Counted from the stretch's first letter, positions 53,049 to 61,069 are shown. The stretch: 64,000 nt of DNA from Sphingobacterium phlebotomi (GCF_008180195.1 NZ_VTAV01000019.1:30100-94099), one strand, 5' to 3'. Made by a program: numbers and translations. Notes: a model not told the origin generated them from the letters alone.

Positions 53049-53896
53049 TAGGGAATCGTTAATTCTTCTAATTTTTCGATATTCCCTTTAAACATGTTGA
53101 GGTCTACGTTCCCTTTTATGCCTCGTACATAGCCTCGTTCGGAAAACTGCCAAAAATCCCAATGTTTTTTGGGTTTATCTACCCAAAAATTGTAATTCGC
53201 TATCCACAACACGTAATCGGAAAACTCTTTCTCTAAGAAATCAGTAAAATAGCTATCTCCGGAATAGAGAATAGGCTGTATTCCGTAATGTTTTTCAACC
53301 TCGTTCAGCCATCGTTTTAATCCCACCTTTAATGAATCCATAGGTTGTTTTCGGGGCCGTTCTTCAATATCCAAAACCGGAGGCAGATCGCCAGGTCTCA
53401 GATTAACCGCACTTATAAAGTTACGCGCTTGGCGAATAGAGTTTTCGTTTGGTCGAAAATAGTGATAGGCTCCCCTCAACTTTGCTCTACTTTGTGCTGC
53501 TTCCCAATTTACAACGAAACGTTTGTCTTTCGCCTTCTCTCCCATCGTAGCACGAATAAATACAAAATCAAGTGGTATTTGATCATATATCGTATTGACA
53601 TCAATCCAGCTAATATCGCCTTGATACTGGGATATATCAACGCCATACACATAGGCATCATACTTTTCCATCAATTTGATATTACGCTTTTCATGTTCGC
53701 TTGCGGTATGCGTATCTGTTGATTCTTCCCGAAAAATCCAACTTTTTATGGTATAGGAAAAATCTGTTCTATAATATAAAAGAGCAAAACCTATTAATAT
53801 ACATAAAGGTAAGACCACACTCCAAATCAAATATTTTTTACGCTCTGCGTCACTTACTTTAGTCCCCCTCCTAACAGTTTTCCTATATCGTGTCAT
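53045..53896 (-). CDS. GH25 family lysozyme
   Basis: 283 residues. A basic N-terminus and one membrane helix (about 24-44) anchor it. The GH25 domain covers about 85-283: YGVDISQYQGDISW, the catalytic region PPVLDIEERPRK with Asp-x-Glu, and IANYNFWVDKPK. It cuts peptidoglycan between MurNAc and GlcNAc. Its stop overlaps the stop of the CNNM gene on the other strand. Confidence 0.93.
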   Translation of the reverse strand: MTRYRKTVRRGTKVSDAERKKYLIWSVVLPLCILIGFALLYYRTDFSYTIKSWIFREESTDTHTASEHEKRNIKLMEKYDAYVYGVDISQYQGDISWIDVNTIYDQIPLDFVFIRATMGEKAKDKRFVVNWEAAQSRAKLRGAYHYFRPNENSIRQARNFISAVNLRPGDLPPVLDIEERPRKQPMDSLKVGLKRWLNEVEKHYGIQPILYSGDSYFTDFLEKEFSDYVLWIANYNFWVDKPKKHWDFWQFSERGYVRGIKGNVDLNMFKGNIEKLEELTIPY

Positions 53897-54052
53897 ATTT
53901 TGCAGTGAAAATAGCAGATTTATTTTTTATTGGCAAACGGAAATACACACTTTGCGACATGTAAATCGGGCTGTTCCTTTTTAGCGTGTCAAGGTCTAGA
54001 AAAAATAATTTACCTCATTTTCAAAGGGTAATACACAAAGGCTAAAATAAGT

Positions 54053-54083
54053 TTTGCGAAGCGGGCTGGAATTTCTACTTTTG
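54053..54083 (+). promoter_or_regulatory. promoter of tRNA-Ser
   Basis: TTTG (54053-54056), exactly 19 bases, then TACTTTTG (54076-54083), the same -33/-7 pair as at tRNA-Lys. The -7 box ends only 4 bases before the tRNA 5' end, so transcription likely begins at or next to the mature end. Confidence 0.7.
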
Positions 54084-54087
54084 CAGC

Positions 54088-54172
54088 GGAGAGCTGGCAG
54101 AGTGGTCGAATGCGGCGGTCTTGAAAACCGTTAACTGTAACAGGTTCAGGGGTTCGAATCCCTTGCTCTCCG
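54088..54172 (+). tRNA. tRNA-Ser (anticodon TGA)
   Basis: 85 nt with a long variable arm as expected for serine. Acceptor GGAGAGC / GCTCTCC, discriminator G, anticodon loop CTTGAAA (TGA), T-arm GGTTCGAATCC. No encoded CCA. A terminator follows 4 bases later. Confidence 0.97.
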
Positions 54173-54175
54173 CTG

Positions 54176-54209
54176 AAAGCTTCAATCAAAAGATTGGAGC
54201 TTTTTTTAT
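54176..54209 (+). terminator. terminator of tRNA-Ser
   Basis: AAAGCTTCAATC / GATTGGAGCTTT stem (one G-T), 4-A loop, then a T-run, directly after tRNA-Ser. Confidence 0.8.
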
Positions 54210-54273
54210 TCCATCCTGTTTAACTTTGGCATTAACCGAAGGTATTCGAACAGAAGGGTTGGGCTCTATAATC

Positions 54274-55236
54274 CTAATTGCCTCTTACTTCAAAAGCCTC
54301 ATAATGCTTTGGTGACCTCTCTTTCTTTAAAAGCCATAGTTCACTTTCTTTGAATTCAAATTCTTGTGTTTCTGCCCAGCGCCATGATTTGTTCTCACGT
54401 AGATTAAAACCACTTACTTTAAAAGATACGGCAATCCGATTTTCATCCACCGTTAGATTGATTTCATCGAATGTATCCTGCACCGTTGCGCCATCGGGTG
54501 TGGTTGGACAGTTCATTAATTCTTTCTTGATTTCTTCTTCATTTCGGAACCAAAACCGCAGAAAATCTAAGTGTTTGTGCGAACACTGATACCCCAAATC
54601 CAAAGCCCAAAGAATTTTACATTTCAAGTTACTCCTGTCGTTATTGGCTCTTCCATCCCACTCGCAAGCATTGCCGATAAAAGTTGCTATATAGGCTAAT
54701 ACTGCTTTTTCGGGTTCGGTGATGTTTCGGATATATTCCTCGTTCAGTACGATGGTATTGATTTCGGCTTCTAATTGTTTATCGTAAATGGTTTCGCGCC
54801 ATAGGAATTTGATTTCTTTATTTTGTAATTGAAGTGGTTTCAGTTTTTTTGCTGAGATTAGAAATTCCGTAAAATCCAAAAACTCACTATCACCCGCATA
54901 TCGGATACTATCCACTTTCCATCGTATTTCGATTTCATCACCGCGGACAAAATTATATTCACTATCGTAAATAAAGCTGGTAGTGTCGTTGTTTTTTGCT
55001 ACAATAGCCAACCAATTATCGCCTTCGTCATTAAATTCCACAAATTGTACCGTGTCGGTATATAACTGACCAAGAGTTATTTTCTCGTCCGTTCTCCACG
55101 GAATTTTAAGCAGGTTTGTGGTATCCACGATTTCCCTCTCGTTATCTGGTATAAGGTTTGCTTTGTTGGTTTTGGCAGTTTCGCGGCACGCCCCGGTAAA
55201 TAGGACGAGGATAAGCATATAAATAGTTGTTTTCAT
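54274..55236 (-). CDS. orphan lipoprotein, function unknown
   Basis: 320 residues. The signal ends LFTGAC, giving lipid-modified Cys17. The middle (about 45-130) has a strand-rich region (DNWLAIVAKNNDTTSFIYDSEY), and the rest alternates charged helices, with cysteines at NACEWDG, LKCKILW and YQCSHKH. No family was recognised. It lies between tRNA-Ser and the DUF1543 gene; the 70-base gap to the latter suggests separate or loosely linked transcription. Confidence 0.75.
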   Translation of the reverse strand: MKTTIYMLILVLFTGACRETAKTNKANLIPDNEREIVDTTNLLKIPWRTDEKITLGQLYTDTVQFVEFNDEGDNWLAIVAKNNDTTSFIYDSEYNFVRGDEIEIRWKVDSIRYAGDSEFLDFTEFLISAKKLKPLQLQNKEIKFLWRETIYDKQLEAEINTIVLNEEYIRNITEPEKAVLAYIATFIGNACEWDGRANNDRSNLKCKILWALDLGYQCSHKHLDFLRFWFRNEEEIKKELMNCPTTPDGATVQDTFDEINLTVDENRIAVSFKVSGFNLRENKSWRWAETQEFEFKESELWLLKKERSPKHYEAFEVRGN

Positions 55237-55306
55237 TTTAAAGTTTTTTATTCTGCTGCACCATAAATCCTGTTTTTCGCTTCGTGGATATTAGGATATC
55301 AGATGA

Positions 55307-55867
55307 TCATGATTCAAAATTAGCTGCTATTAATTTACTTATTTTCAGATATCCGACTTCCAATTCATCTTCCGTGCGCGATGGATCATCCGTTATTTGA
55401 AGACTATATTGCTCCTTAAACCGGGGATCAAGTAAATCGCTTACCTCGTAAATATCGTCTACATCAATTCCATATTTATCATCAATATGAGAGGATTCGT
55501 GATGTTTCCAAAAGGTAGACTCCTTTGCTATTCTCGTAGCATCGCCTAAATTGGAAGCTACCACCAATTGCTTATAATGATATTCCTCCATATCGTCCTG
55601 TTTATATCCTCCCAGATTTACAAAATAGAGCTTGTTCACCTCCATGTCCTTATCGTTGTTTTTCGGAACAATATCAATGGCATAGCGACCAACTTTCGTA
55701 ACTTTTCGCCAGGAGTCGATATGCATCTTACCCTCCAATGCTGGCCAAAATGCATATATAGCCGGCACAAGTTCCTTTAGTTCTGCTGCTACACCAAAAA
55801 AGACATCATGCTGTTCTGTAAATCTTCCCTCAGGTTTCCCGCCAACAACCACCATAAATAACTCCAT
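55307..55867 (-). CDS. DUF1543 domain protein
   Basis: 186 residues, cytoplasmic. The N-terminus MELFMVVVGGKPEGRFTEQHDVFFGVA is characteristic of DUF1543; the second half (about 90-180) repeats a similar layout (LYFVNLGGYKQDDMEEYHY). The function is unknown. RtcB lies 98 bases upstream on the same strand, so it could be a distal part of that operon. Confidence 0.85.
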   Translation of the reverse strand: MELFMVVVGGKPEGRFTEQHDVFFGVAAELKELVPAIYAFWPALEGKMHIDSWRKVTKVGRYAIDIVPKNNDKDMEVNKLYFVNLGGYKQDDMEEYHYKQLVVASNLGDATRIAKESTFWKHHESSHIDDKYGIDVDDIYEVSDLLDPRFKEQYSLQITDDPSRTEDELEVGYLKISKLIAANFES

Positions 55868-55965
55868 AGCTTTCTGATTTTATTATTATCGAATCCTTGC
55901 CAATAAAAGTAAATCATATCGGTGAAAAACCTATGGATTATAGTATTATTTTTTAGCGATTTCCT

Positions 55966-57387
55966 TTAATCCTCTCTCGAACCGTCATCAGCCATACGCA
56001 CAATTTTCGGTGAAAACGTCGCTACAACATCCACTAGGTCTGCTTGTGCCGACATTACTGTATGAATATCTTTATACGCCATCGGCGCTTCGTCCATTCC
56101 TGCACCAAGCAAGGTAATACCGTTATCTTCCAATATTGTTTTTAAGTCCGTCGATGACAATGTCTTGATAGCTTGTGTGCGGCTCATTAAGCGACCTGCA
56201 CCATGTGAGGCTGAATTAATAGCAGCATCCTCTCCTTTTCCGCGCACCAGAAAACCCGGTGTCGCCATAGAACCTGGAATTATCCCCATTACATCTTTGC
56301 TTGCGGGTGTAGCCCCTTTGCGATGCACGATTACTTCGTGACCATCGAATAGCTCCTTCCAGGCAAAGTTGTGGTGATTTTCCACTTTAGCCAGCAACTC
56401 CGCTCCCAACGCGATTTTTATTTTATCATGGATAACTTGGTGGCAAGCTGAAGCATAATCGCCAGCCAGATTCATCGCCAGCCAGTATTCTTGACCCTCT
56501 GTGGTATTCAAATCCAGGTATGCCAGATTTTGGGCTTCATAAGGAAGCTTACATATCTCTTTTGCCAATTTCGTATAATGTCCCGCGATAGTTGCTCCTA
56601 ATCCACGAGAACCCGAATGTGTCAGTAACGCCAAGTATTTACCTTTTTCCACACCCAATGCCTCGTCTGCTTCGGTAAATTCCATCACGCCAAATTCCAC
56701 AAAATGGTTCCCTCCTCCTGACGTTCCCAATTGTGTCCACGCCTTGTCTTTTAGCGCGCGGACAAAATCATTCGTTTCAAACAACGCGTTATCTAAAACT
56801 TCATGATCCACTCTTTCGTGCTTCAAATAACCATGTCCCGCGCCAAATCGTGTTTTTTTCATTAAAAGATCTTTCAGTTTATCGGGGTATTCCTCCAGAT
56901 AAGACGTCGGCAAATCAAACACGGACAATGCCATACGACAACCGATGTCCACCCCCACGCCATAAGGGATAACCGCATTTTTCGTTGCCAACACCCCCCC
57001 AATCGGTAAGCCATAGCCTTGGTGTGCATCCGCCATTAGCGCTCCAGCAACTGTAACGGGTAGCTTCATTGCCACATTCATTTGCTTTTTAGCGCCATCT
57101 TCGATATTTTCTTCTCCGTAAATGGTATAGGTCTCCGGATTTTCTTTTAAAGGAATCATCTCTTCTTCCATCGCATCAATTTTCAGCAAAACGTCAGCGA
57201 GTGGTTTAAAAACAGCATCTTCTAGATACAGTTCTGGATTTTCAAGTACATTTTTGAAGTTAACCAACATTTGTTCTCGAGTAAAACCCAATCTTTTTTT
57301 GTTAATCTTCAATGCAACACCCATTGCATGGTTTTCTTTATATCCCAAGGCAATCAAATCATTGCCATTAATTCTTTTATTCTCCAT
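55966..57387 (-). CDS. rtcB: RtcB RNA ligase
   Basis: 473 residues from ATG 57387 (MENKRINGNDLIALG); ATG 57405 adds six residues. RtcB motifs: metal site VGVDIGCRMALS with Asp and Cys, GTSGGGNHFVEFG, HSGSRGLGATIAGHY, and the guanylylated His in NSASHGAGRLMSR. It joins RNA 2',3'-cyclic phosphate or 3'-phosphate ends to 5'-OH ends with GTP and Mn2+, for example cleaved tRNAs. It lies 124 bases after the slipin gene on the same strand; no archease gene is seen nearby. Part of a putative RNA-repair locus with slipin, a structured RNA and a WYL regulator. Confidence 0.95.
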   Translation of the reverse strand: MENKRINGNDLIALGYKENHAMGVALKINKKRLGFTREQMLVNFKNVLENPELYLEDAVFKPLADVLLKIDAMEEEMIPLKENPETYTIYGEENIEDGAKKQMNVAMKLPVTVAGALMADAHQGYGLPIGGVLATKNAVIPYGVGVDIGCRMALSVFDLPTSYLEEYPDKLKDLLMKKTRFGAGHGYLKHERVDHEVLDNALFETNDFVRALKDKAWTQLGTSGGGNHFVEFGVMEFTEADEALGVEKGKYLALLTHSGSRGLGATIAGHYTKLAKEICKLPYEAQNLAYLDLNTTEGQEYWLAMNLAGDYASACHQVIHDKIKIALGAELLAKVENHHNFAWKELFDGHEVIVHRKGATPASKDVMGIIPGSMATPGFLVRGKGEDAAINSASHGAGRLMSRTQAIKTLSSTDLKTILEDNGITLLGAGMDEAPMAYKDIHTVMSAQADLVDVVATFSPKIVRMADDGSRED

Positions 57388-57511
57388 TTTTCTTATTGTT
57401 ACCATGTGACCTCGTTAACAAGTTATCAAGATACACATATTATCATTCTTAAAGCAAGGAGCAACAAACCTCTTTACGTCACTCCTTGCACCTCTTTATT
57501 TCCACTTTGGT

Positions 57512-58606
57512 TTACTTCACAAACAATTGTTTCAACTGGTCAACGATTTGCCCGTTGCCGGATACGGAGATATTGTTAATTTTTTCCGCGATTTTCTCCA
57601 CGTACTCCATTTCCTTCAATTTGAACAACATTGCATTTTCTTCCATCAGCTTTGCTGTATTCAACAAACTTCTGGTAGAGGCTGTTTCCTCCCGGCGCGT
57701 AATGATATTGGCCTGTGCGCGTTTTTCAGCAATTAATACCTGATTCATAATGTCACGTACGTCACCTGGCAGGATAATGTCCTTCACACCGCCATTCAAC
57801 ATCAACAAACCCAATGCTTTCACATCTTCAGCAGTCGCCTCAATCACATATTTGGAGATTTCGGCTTTGTTTTCCATCAATTCATCCAACGTCATTTGAC
57901 CGATGTACCGACGCAACACTAATTGCATTAAGGTATACAGTTGCTTTTCGTAATCCTTGTTTTCCAACAACGCTTTCACGATGTCATACACCTGATATTG
58001 CACAGAAAAATTGACACGGATTTGTGCTTTATCTTTCGTTAGGATTTCCTGTCCGGAAACCTCCATGGTCGCTACACGCATATCTGCTTTGCTTATCGAA
58101 ATAGTTGTCGCATTTTTCCACCAATAGTATGTTCCGGCATTCAATATCATTACAAATACACCGTCTACAAACAACAATCCTTTCTCGAATGGCTCTAATT
58201 TGAATTGACGCACATAATATGCTAATGTTTGTCTCTCCAACAATTGGCGGCTCACCGCAGGTGATATTTCTATCGTTGAAATATCCTCGATTTGGAAACG
58301 GTAATGTTGTAAGCCTTTCCAGCATACATGACGACCTGCAGGCAATACTTTGTTAAAATTGTTATTGACATACATGATGCACAACTCGTTATCCGCTACT
58401 TCTACTATCTCCACGAAATCCTTGAAGCCATCTATCAGCAACAACACATCAATATCATGCGGTGTCTGGAACGCTTTGGACATATCGTAGATTTCTACTT
58501 TTTCTCCAAATCCCAACCAGTGTTTACCAGCCGCCAATACACGTACCACGGCGTTTTTTTTAACAACCAAACCGACTTGATTTACATTTACTGTTACTGT
58601 TTTCAT
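57512..58606 (-). CDS. slipin / SPFH (band 7) family protein
   Basis: 364 residues from ATG 58606 (MKTVTVNVNQVGLVVKKN); ATG 58642 adds 12 residues. The SPFH domain covers about 110-290 (FEKGLLFVDGVFVMILNAG, NFSVQYQVYDIVKALLENKD), then a coiled coil (IAEKRAQANIITRREETAS). Unlike stomatins it has no N-terminal membrane hairpin, which fits the RtcB-linked slipins. It may form a large ring or scaffold for RNA repair. It precedes rtcB in the same operon and is preceded by a 784-base leader region with a tRNA-like fold. Confidence 0.9.
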   Translation of the reverse strand: MKTVTVNVNQVGLVVKKNAVVRVLAAGKHWLGFGEKVEIYDMSKAFQTPHDIDVLLLIDGFKDFVEIVEVADNELCIMYVNNNFNKVLPAGRHVCWKGLQHYRFQIEDISTIEISPAVSRQLLERQTLAYYVRQFKLEPFEKGLLFVDGVFVMILNAGTYYWWKNATTISISKADMRVATMEVSGQEILTKDKAQIRVNFSVQYQVYDIVKALLENKDYEKQLYTLMQLVLRRYIGQMTLDELMENKAEISKYVIEATAEDVKALGLLMLNGGVKDIILPGDVRDIMNQVLIAEKRAQANIITRREETASTRSLLNTAKLMEENAMLFKLKEMEYVEKIAEKINNISVSGNGQIVDQLKQLFVK

Positions 58607-58718
58607 GATTTCTATTATTATATTATTTTGTACGTTATACATTCCAAAAAGCTCTTCGCGTTTCGTTCATTGCTTCCCAACGGAACTTAAAAGGAATGAT
58701 TTGTTTGTAAAGACATGT

Positions 58719-58740
58719 CCCAGATGATCGCAGATCTGGG
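58719..58740 (-). other. 7-bp hairpin in the slipin leader
   Basis: CCCAGAT (58719-58725) and ATCTGGG (58734-58740), loop of 8 bases, 113 bases upstream of the slipin start. No T-run follows, so it is more a structure or processing site than a terminator. Confidence 0.4.
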
Positions 58741-58756
58741 TTTCTGACTTTACCTC

Positions 58757-58840
58757 CTAAAACATTTGTTTTAAATTGCGAAGTAAGGTTACAATTGTTG
58801 CTCTTTCTCTCTCGTACCAAGTTTGTCGAGGTATCTCCAT
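58757..58840 (-). CDS. possible 27-residue leader peptide
   Basis: ATG 58840 to TAG 58757-58759 encodes 27 residues starting MEIPRQTWYERERATIV, basic and helix-like. It sits between the tRNA-like element and slipin. AGGAGG follows at its stop. No family is recognised and it may be chance. Confidence 0.25.
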   Translation of the reverse strand: MEIPRQTWYERERATIVTLLRNLKQMF

Positions 58841-58956
58841 TAACTGCAGAACGAAAAACAATAGCAACCGAACAAAAGACGAAAAGCTTAAAACATGACT
58901 TTTTGAAAGAAAGTCTAAACTTAACTAATGGAACTTTCGTTCCTCCAACCGATGGA

Positions 58957-59071
58957 CTCATGTGATGGATGAGCGAGGGATTCGAACCCTCTCTATAACC
59001 TCAAAACTATCCATTTTGCCAGTATATTGTATTCTACTGAACAAACACTATCCTGCTATACCGAAACAGGA
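58957..59071 (-). ncRNA. tRNA-like / Y-RNA-like structured element of the RtcB locus
   Basis: Minus-strand hairpins in order 5' to 3': a D-arm-like TCCTG / CAGGA with GGTA in its loop (59051-59071), CAGTA / TACTG (59020-59039), an anticodon-arm-like CAAAA / TTTTG with a 7-base loop (59002-59018), and a perfect T-arm GAGGG-TTCGAAT-CCCTC (58975-58991). A last hairpin, CTCAT / ATGAG, is at 58957-58973. It is not a working tRNA: position 33 is G, the acceptor is at best 4 bp (GGAT / ATCC), and there is an insertion of about 30 nt. Tentative; it may act as a substrate, decoy or sensor of the RNA-repair system. Confidence 0.5.
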
Positions 59072-59196
59072 GACTAGGGCGCCATTTCTAATCAAGAGGT
59101 ATCTTTGTGCCTCACCGCACATATCTTTAAAAGCTTTACGCTTGTTTTCATCAAAGAACGATTGTCATACCTGACATTACAAAGATGCAGACCCTA

Positions 59197-59217
59197 TTAC
59201 GCAGCCGTTATACGCAA
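59197..59217. promoter_or_regulatory. two TACGCA half-sites on the slipin side of the gap
   Basis: TTACGCA (59197-59203) and TACGCAA (59211-59217) lie 10-38 bases upstream of a -7-like box on the minus strand (59180-59187). They share their core with the palindrome at the WYL promoter and suggest the same regulator acts on both sides. Confidence 0.45.
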
Positions 59218-59319
59218 TAAGAGAAAAAACCAAGAAAAATGATAAAACAATTTAAATCATTAATAATCAACGAAATAATTTTACAAAAACCCATAGGGAA
59301 AGGCTATAAGGAGCGATAT

Positions 59320-59338
59320 TACGCAAGTATATTGCGTA
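59320..59338. promoter_or_regulatory. 19-bp palindrome over the WYL promoter
   Basis: TACGCAA-GTATA-TTGCGTA, perfect 7-bp arms. Its right arm contains the TTG (59332-59334) that serves as -33 element, with a 19-base spacer to TAACTTTA (59354-59361). This placement is typical of an autoregulator binding site. Confidence 0.6.
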
Positions 59339-59361
59339 GTAAAATAAAACTTCTAACTTTA
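59332..59361 (+). promoter_or_regulatory. promoter of the WYL regulator gene
   Basis: TTG (59332-59334), spacer of 19, then TAACTTTA (59354-59361), one base off the TAnnTTTG consensus, 29 bases before the ATG 59391. Confidence 0.5.
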
Positions 59362-59390
59362 CCTTGAACAAAATAAACTGAAAATTATCC

Positions 59391-60422
59391 ATGGCGATCA
59401 ATAAGCTGGCTTTAATCCGATATAAAATCATTGACAATTGTCTTCGACAAACACACCGTAAATGGACATTAGAAGATTTAATTGAAAAAGTTTCCGATGG
59501 TATTTACGAATTAGAAGGCATTCATAGCGGCGTTAGCAAAAGGACGATACAAGGTGATATTCAGCTGATGCGTAGCAACAAATTAGGATATAACGCTCCG
59601 ATTGTCGTCATCAAACGTAAGTTCTACACTTACGGAGATCCCAATTATTCCATTAGCAACTCCCCATTGTCAGATAATGATATGTCCAAAATGAAAGATG
59701 CCGTCGATATATTGAAACACCTCAATGGCTTTTCTTATTTCGAAGAAATGAGTGACATGATTGCTCGGTTGGAAAACAATCTATCGAAGCAGGAAAGCGA
59801 GTCAGCATCTTACATACAACTAGAAAACAACAAGCTACTAAAGGGGTTGCATTGGATAACACCTATTCACAAAGCTATCCGGGAAAAAACACCTTTATTG
59901 ATTACGTATAAGTCCTTTAAATCGAAGTCAGAACAAGAAGCGGTATATTTCCCGTATTTACTCAAGGAATATCGCAACAGATGGTTCCTCATTTGCAAAC
60001 CTAAAAAAGGCAAAACGCTCGTAACATTAGCACTCGATCGGATTGAAGACTTAGCAGAAATGGCAAGATCAGGCTATATTCCCTATGATGGTATTGATTT
60101 TGAGCGCTATTATGCCGATACCATCGGTGTGACAAAATCTGAACGCGACCGGGGCCATCGCATCATTTTGCAGATAGACAGCTATAATGCGCCTTATGTT
60201 ACTACCAAGCCTATACACGCTTCACAGCAACTCTTGAAAACCGAAGAGGATGGCAGTATTCTCATCCGCTTAGACGTCGTATTAAACTTTGAGCTGGAAC
60301 GTGAAATATTAGGCTTCGGTGAATGTATCAAAGTATTAGCACCAAAAATTCTGCGTGATAGAATAAAAAGAAGATCCTACAAAATGTTGCAACAATACCT
60401 CACATCTACTAAAGATTGTTGA
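59391..60422 (+). CDS. WYL-domain transcriptional regulator
   Basis: 343 residues. N-terminal winged helix-turn-helix (about 5-85; KWTLEDLIEKVSDGIYE then GVSKRTIQGDIQLMRSNKLGYNAP). The WYL domain is at about 150-240 (HKAIREKTPLLITYKSFKS, EYRNRWFLICKPKKG), and the C-terminal WCX region at about 255-340. WYL domains sense nucleic-acid or nucleotide ligands and often control DNA-damage or RNA-stress genes. Divergent from slipin-rtcB, it is the likely regulator of that operon and of itself. Confidence 0.92.
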   Translation: MAINKLALIRYKIIDNCLRQTHRKWTLEDLIEKVSDGIYELEGIHSGVSKRTIQGDIQLMRSNKLGYNAPIVVIKRKFYTYGDPNYSISNSPLSDNDMSKMKDAVDILKHLNGFSYFEEMSDMIARLENNLSKQESESASYIQLENNKLLKGLHWITPIHKAIREKTPLLITYKSFKSKSEQEAVYFPYLLKEYRNRWFLICKPKKGKTLVTLALDRIEDLAEMARSGYIPYDGIDFERYYADTIGVTKSERDRGHRIILQIDSYNAPYVTTKPIHASQQLLKTEEDGSILIRLDVVLNFELEREILGFGECIKVLAPKILRDRIKRRSYKMLQQYLTSTKDC

Positions 60423-60548
60423 ATTGCTTTTGACATTTTAAATCCGTATATTTGTATACATTTCATAAAGGCACCTATCTCTTATCCTCAAGCAATCCGC
60501 TTCATATAAGATTTACACCTTATTATTTTATAATTTTAACCCCTTTTA

Positions 60549-60980
60549 ATGTCAAGAAATCAACTTACATTCAAGAAAAAAGAACTTGCTAAAAAACAGC
60601 AACAGAAAAAAAAAGAAAAACAAGAAAGAAGAGAACTAAACAAATCCTCGAACAACAAAGGTAAATCATTGGAAGAAATGTTTGCCTACGTGGATGAATT
60701 CGGCAATATTTCCGATACACCACCAACACAACCCTACAAATTCAAAGAAGAAGATCTACTACGTCCAGCAGATATAGAGGAAGAATATCTTTATGGTAAA
60801 GTTTCCTATTACAACGAAGTTGGTCACTATGGTTTTATCCGGGACAACCTCAGCAGAGAAACCGTTTATTTTAACGATAAACTTGCGGGTATGGTTTTGG
60901 CAGTAAATCAAAAAGTAAAATATAAATATATCCGCACGAAACAGGGAAACCAAGTTTCAGAAATAGAACTACAGCCTTAA
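60549..60980 (+). CDS. cold-shock-domain protein with basic N-terminal extension
   Basis: 143 residues. An N-terminal basic, coiled region rich in Lys/Gln/Glu (1-40) and an acidic linker precede a cold-shock domain (about 82-140: YGKVSYYNEVGHYGFIRDN and VYFNDKL). The domain is a single-strand RNA/DNA-binding OB-fold. It lies 126 bases after the WYL gene, in the same direction, and is followed by a bidirectional terminator. Likely an RNA-binding protein of cold or stress response. Confidence 0.82.
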   Translation: MSRNQLTFKKKELAKKQQQKKKEKQERRELNKSSNNKGKSLEEMFAYVDEFGNISDTPPTQPYKFKEEDLLRPADIEEEYLYGKVSYYNEVGHYGFIRDNLSRETVYFNDKLAGMVLAVNQKVKYKYIRTKQGNQVSEIELQP

Positions 60981-60994
60981 TCTTTTAGGCAAAC

Positions 60995-61026
60995 AAAAAT
61001 GGCAAGCTAAAAAGCTTGCCATTTTT
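60995..61026. terminator. bidirectional terminator
   Basis: AAAAATGGCAAGCT (60995-61008) and AGCTTGCCATTTTT (61013-61026), perfect 14-bp stem, AAAA loop. It serves the cold-shock-domain gene (plus) and the csp gene (minus). Confidence 0.85.
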
Positions 61027-61037
61027 AATATGAAAAG

Positions 61038-61061
61038 TAGCCTAATCTCATTATTAGGCTA
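61038..61061 (-). terminator. second hairpin after the csp gene
   Basis: TAGCCTAAT (61038-61046) and ATTAGGCTA (61053-61061), 6-base loop, directly after the csp stop on the minus strand, followed by CTTTTC. Probably the first terminator of the helicase-csp transcript. Confidence 0.6.
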
Positions 61062-61069
61062 TCTCATCA

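Larger units (their letters stand above)
58607..59390. other. 784-base intergenic region with structured RNA and operators
   Basis: This gap between slipin (minus) and the WYL regulator (plus) contains no convincing large gene. From right to left on the minus strand it holds a -7-like CATCTTTG (59180-59187), a chain of hairpins with a tRNA T-arm (58957-59071), a possible 27-codon reading frame (58757-58840), and a hairpin CCCAGAT / ATCTGGG (58719-58740). TACGCAA operator half-sites lie at 59197-59217 and 59320-59338. A long slipin leader is inferred. Confidence 0.6.

Noticed and set aside
58607..58760. Sigma-54 promoter (as in RtcR-controlled rtcBA)
   Set aside because: No TGGCA-N7-TGC pair seen upstream of slipin; a WYL regulator is present instead of RtcR.
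58635..58961. 108-residue reading frame on the minus strand in the slipin leader
   Set aside because: No family likeness, lies over the hairpin region, and its composition fits non-coding DNA.
58966..59053. Ordinary tRNA gene
   Set aside because: T-arm is perfect but the acceptor, U33 and the spacing between D-like and anticodon-like arms are wrong for a working tRNA.
58962..59174. 70-residue plus-strand reading frame
   Set aside because: It is the antisense of the tRNA-like hairpins; no start site or family.
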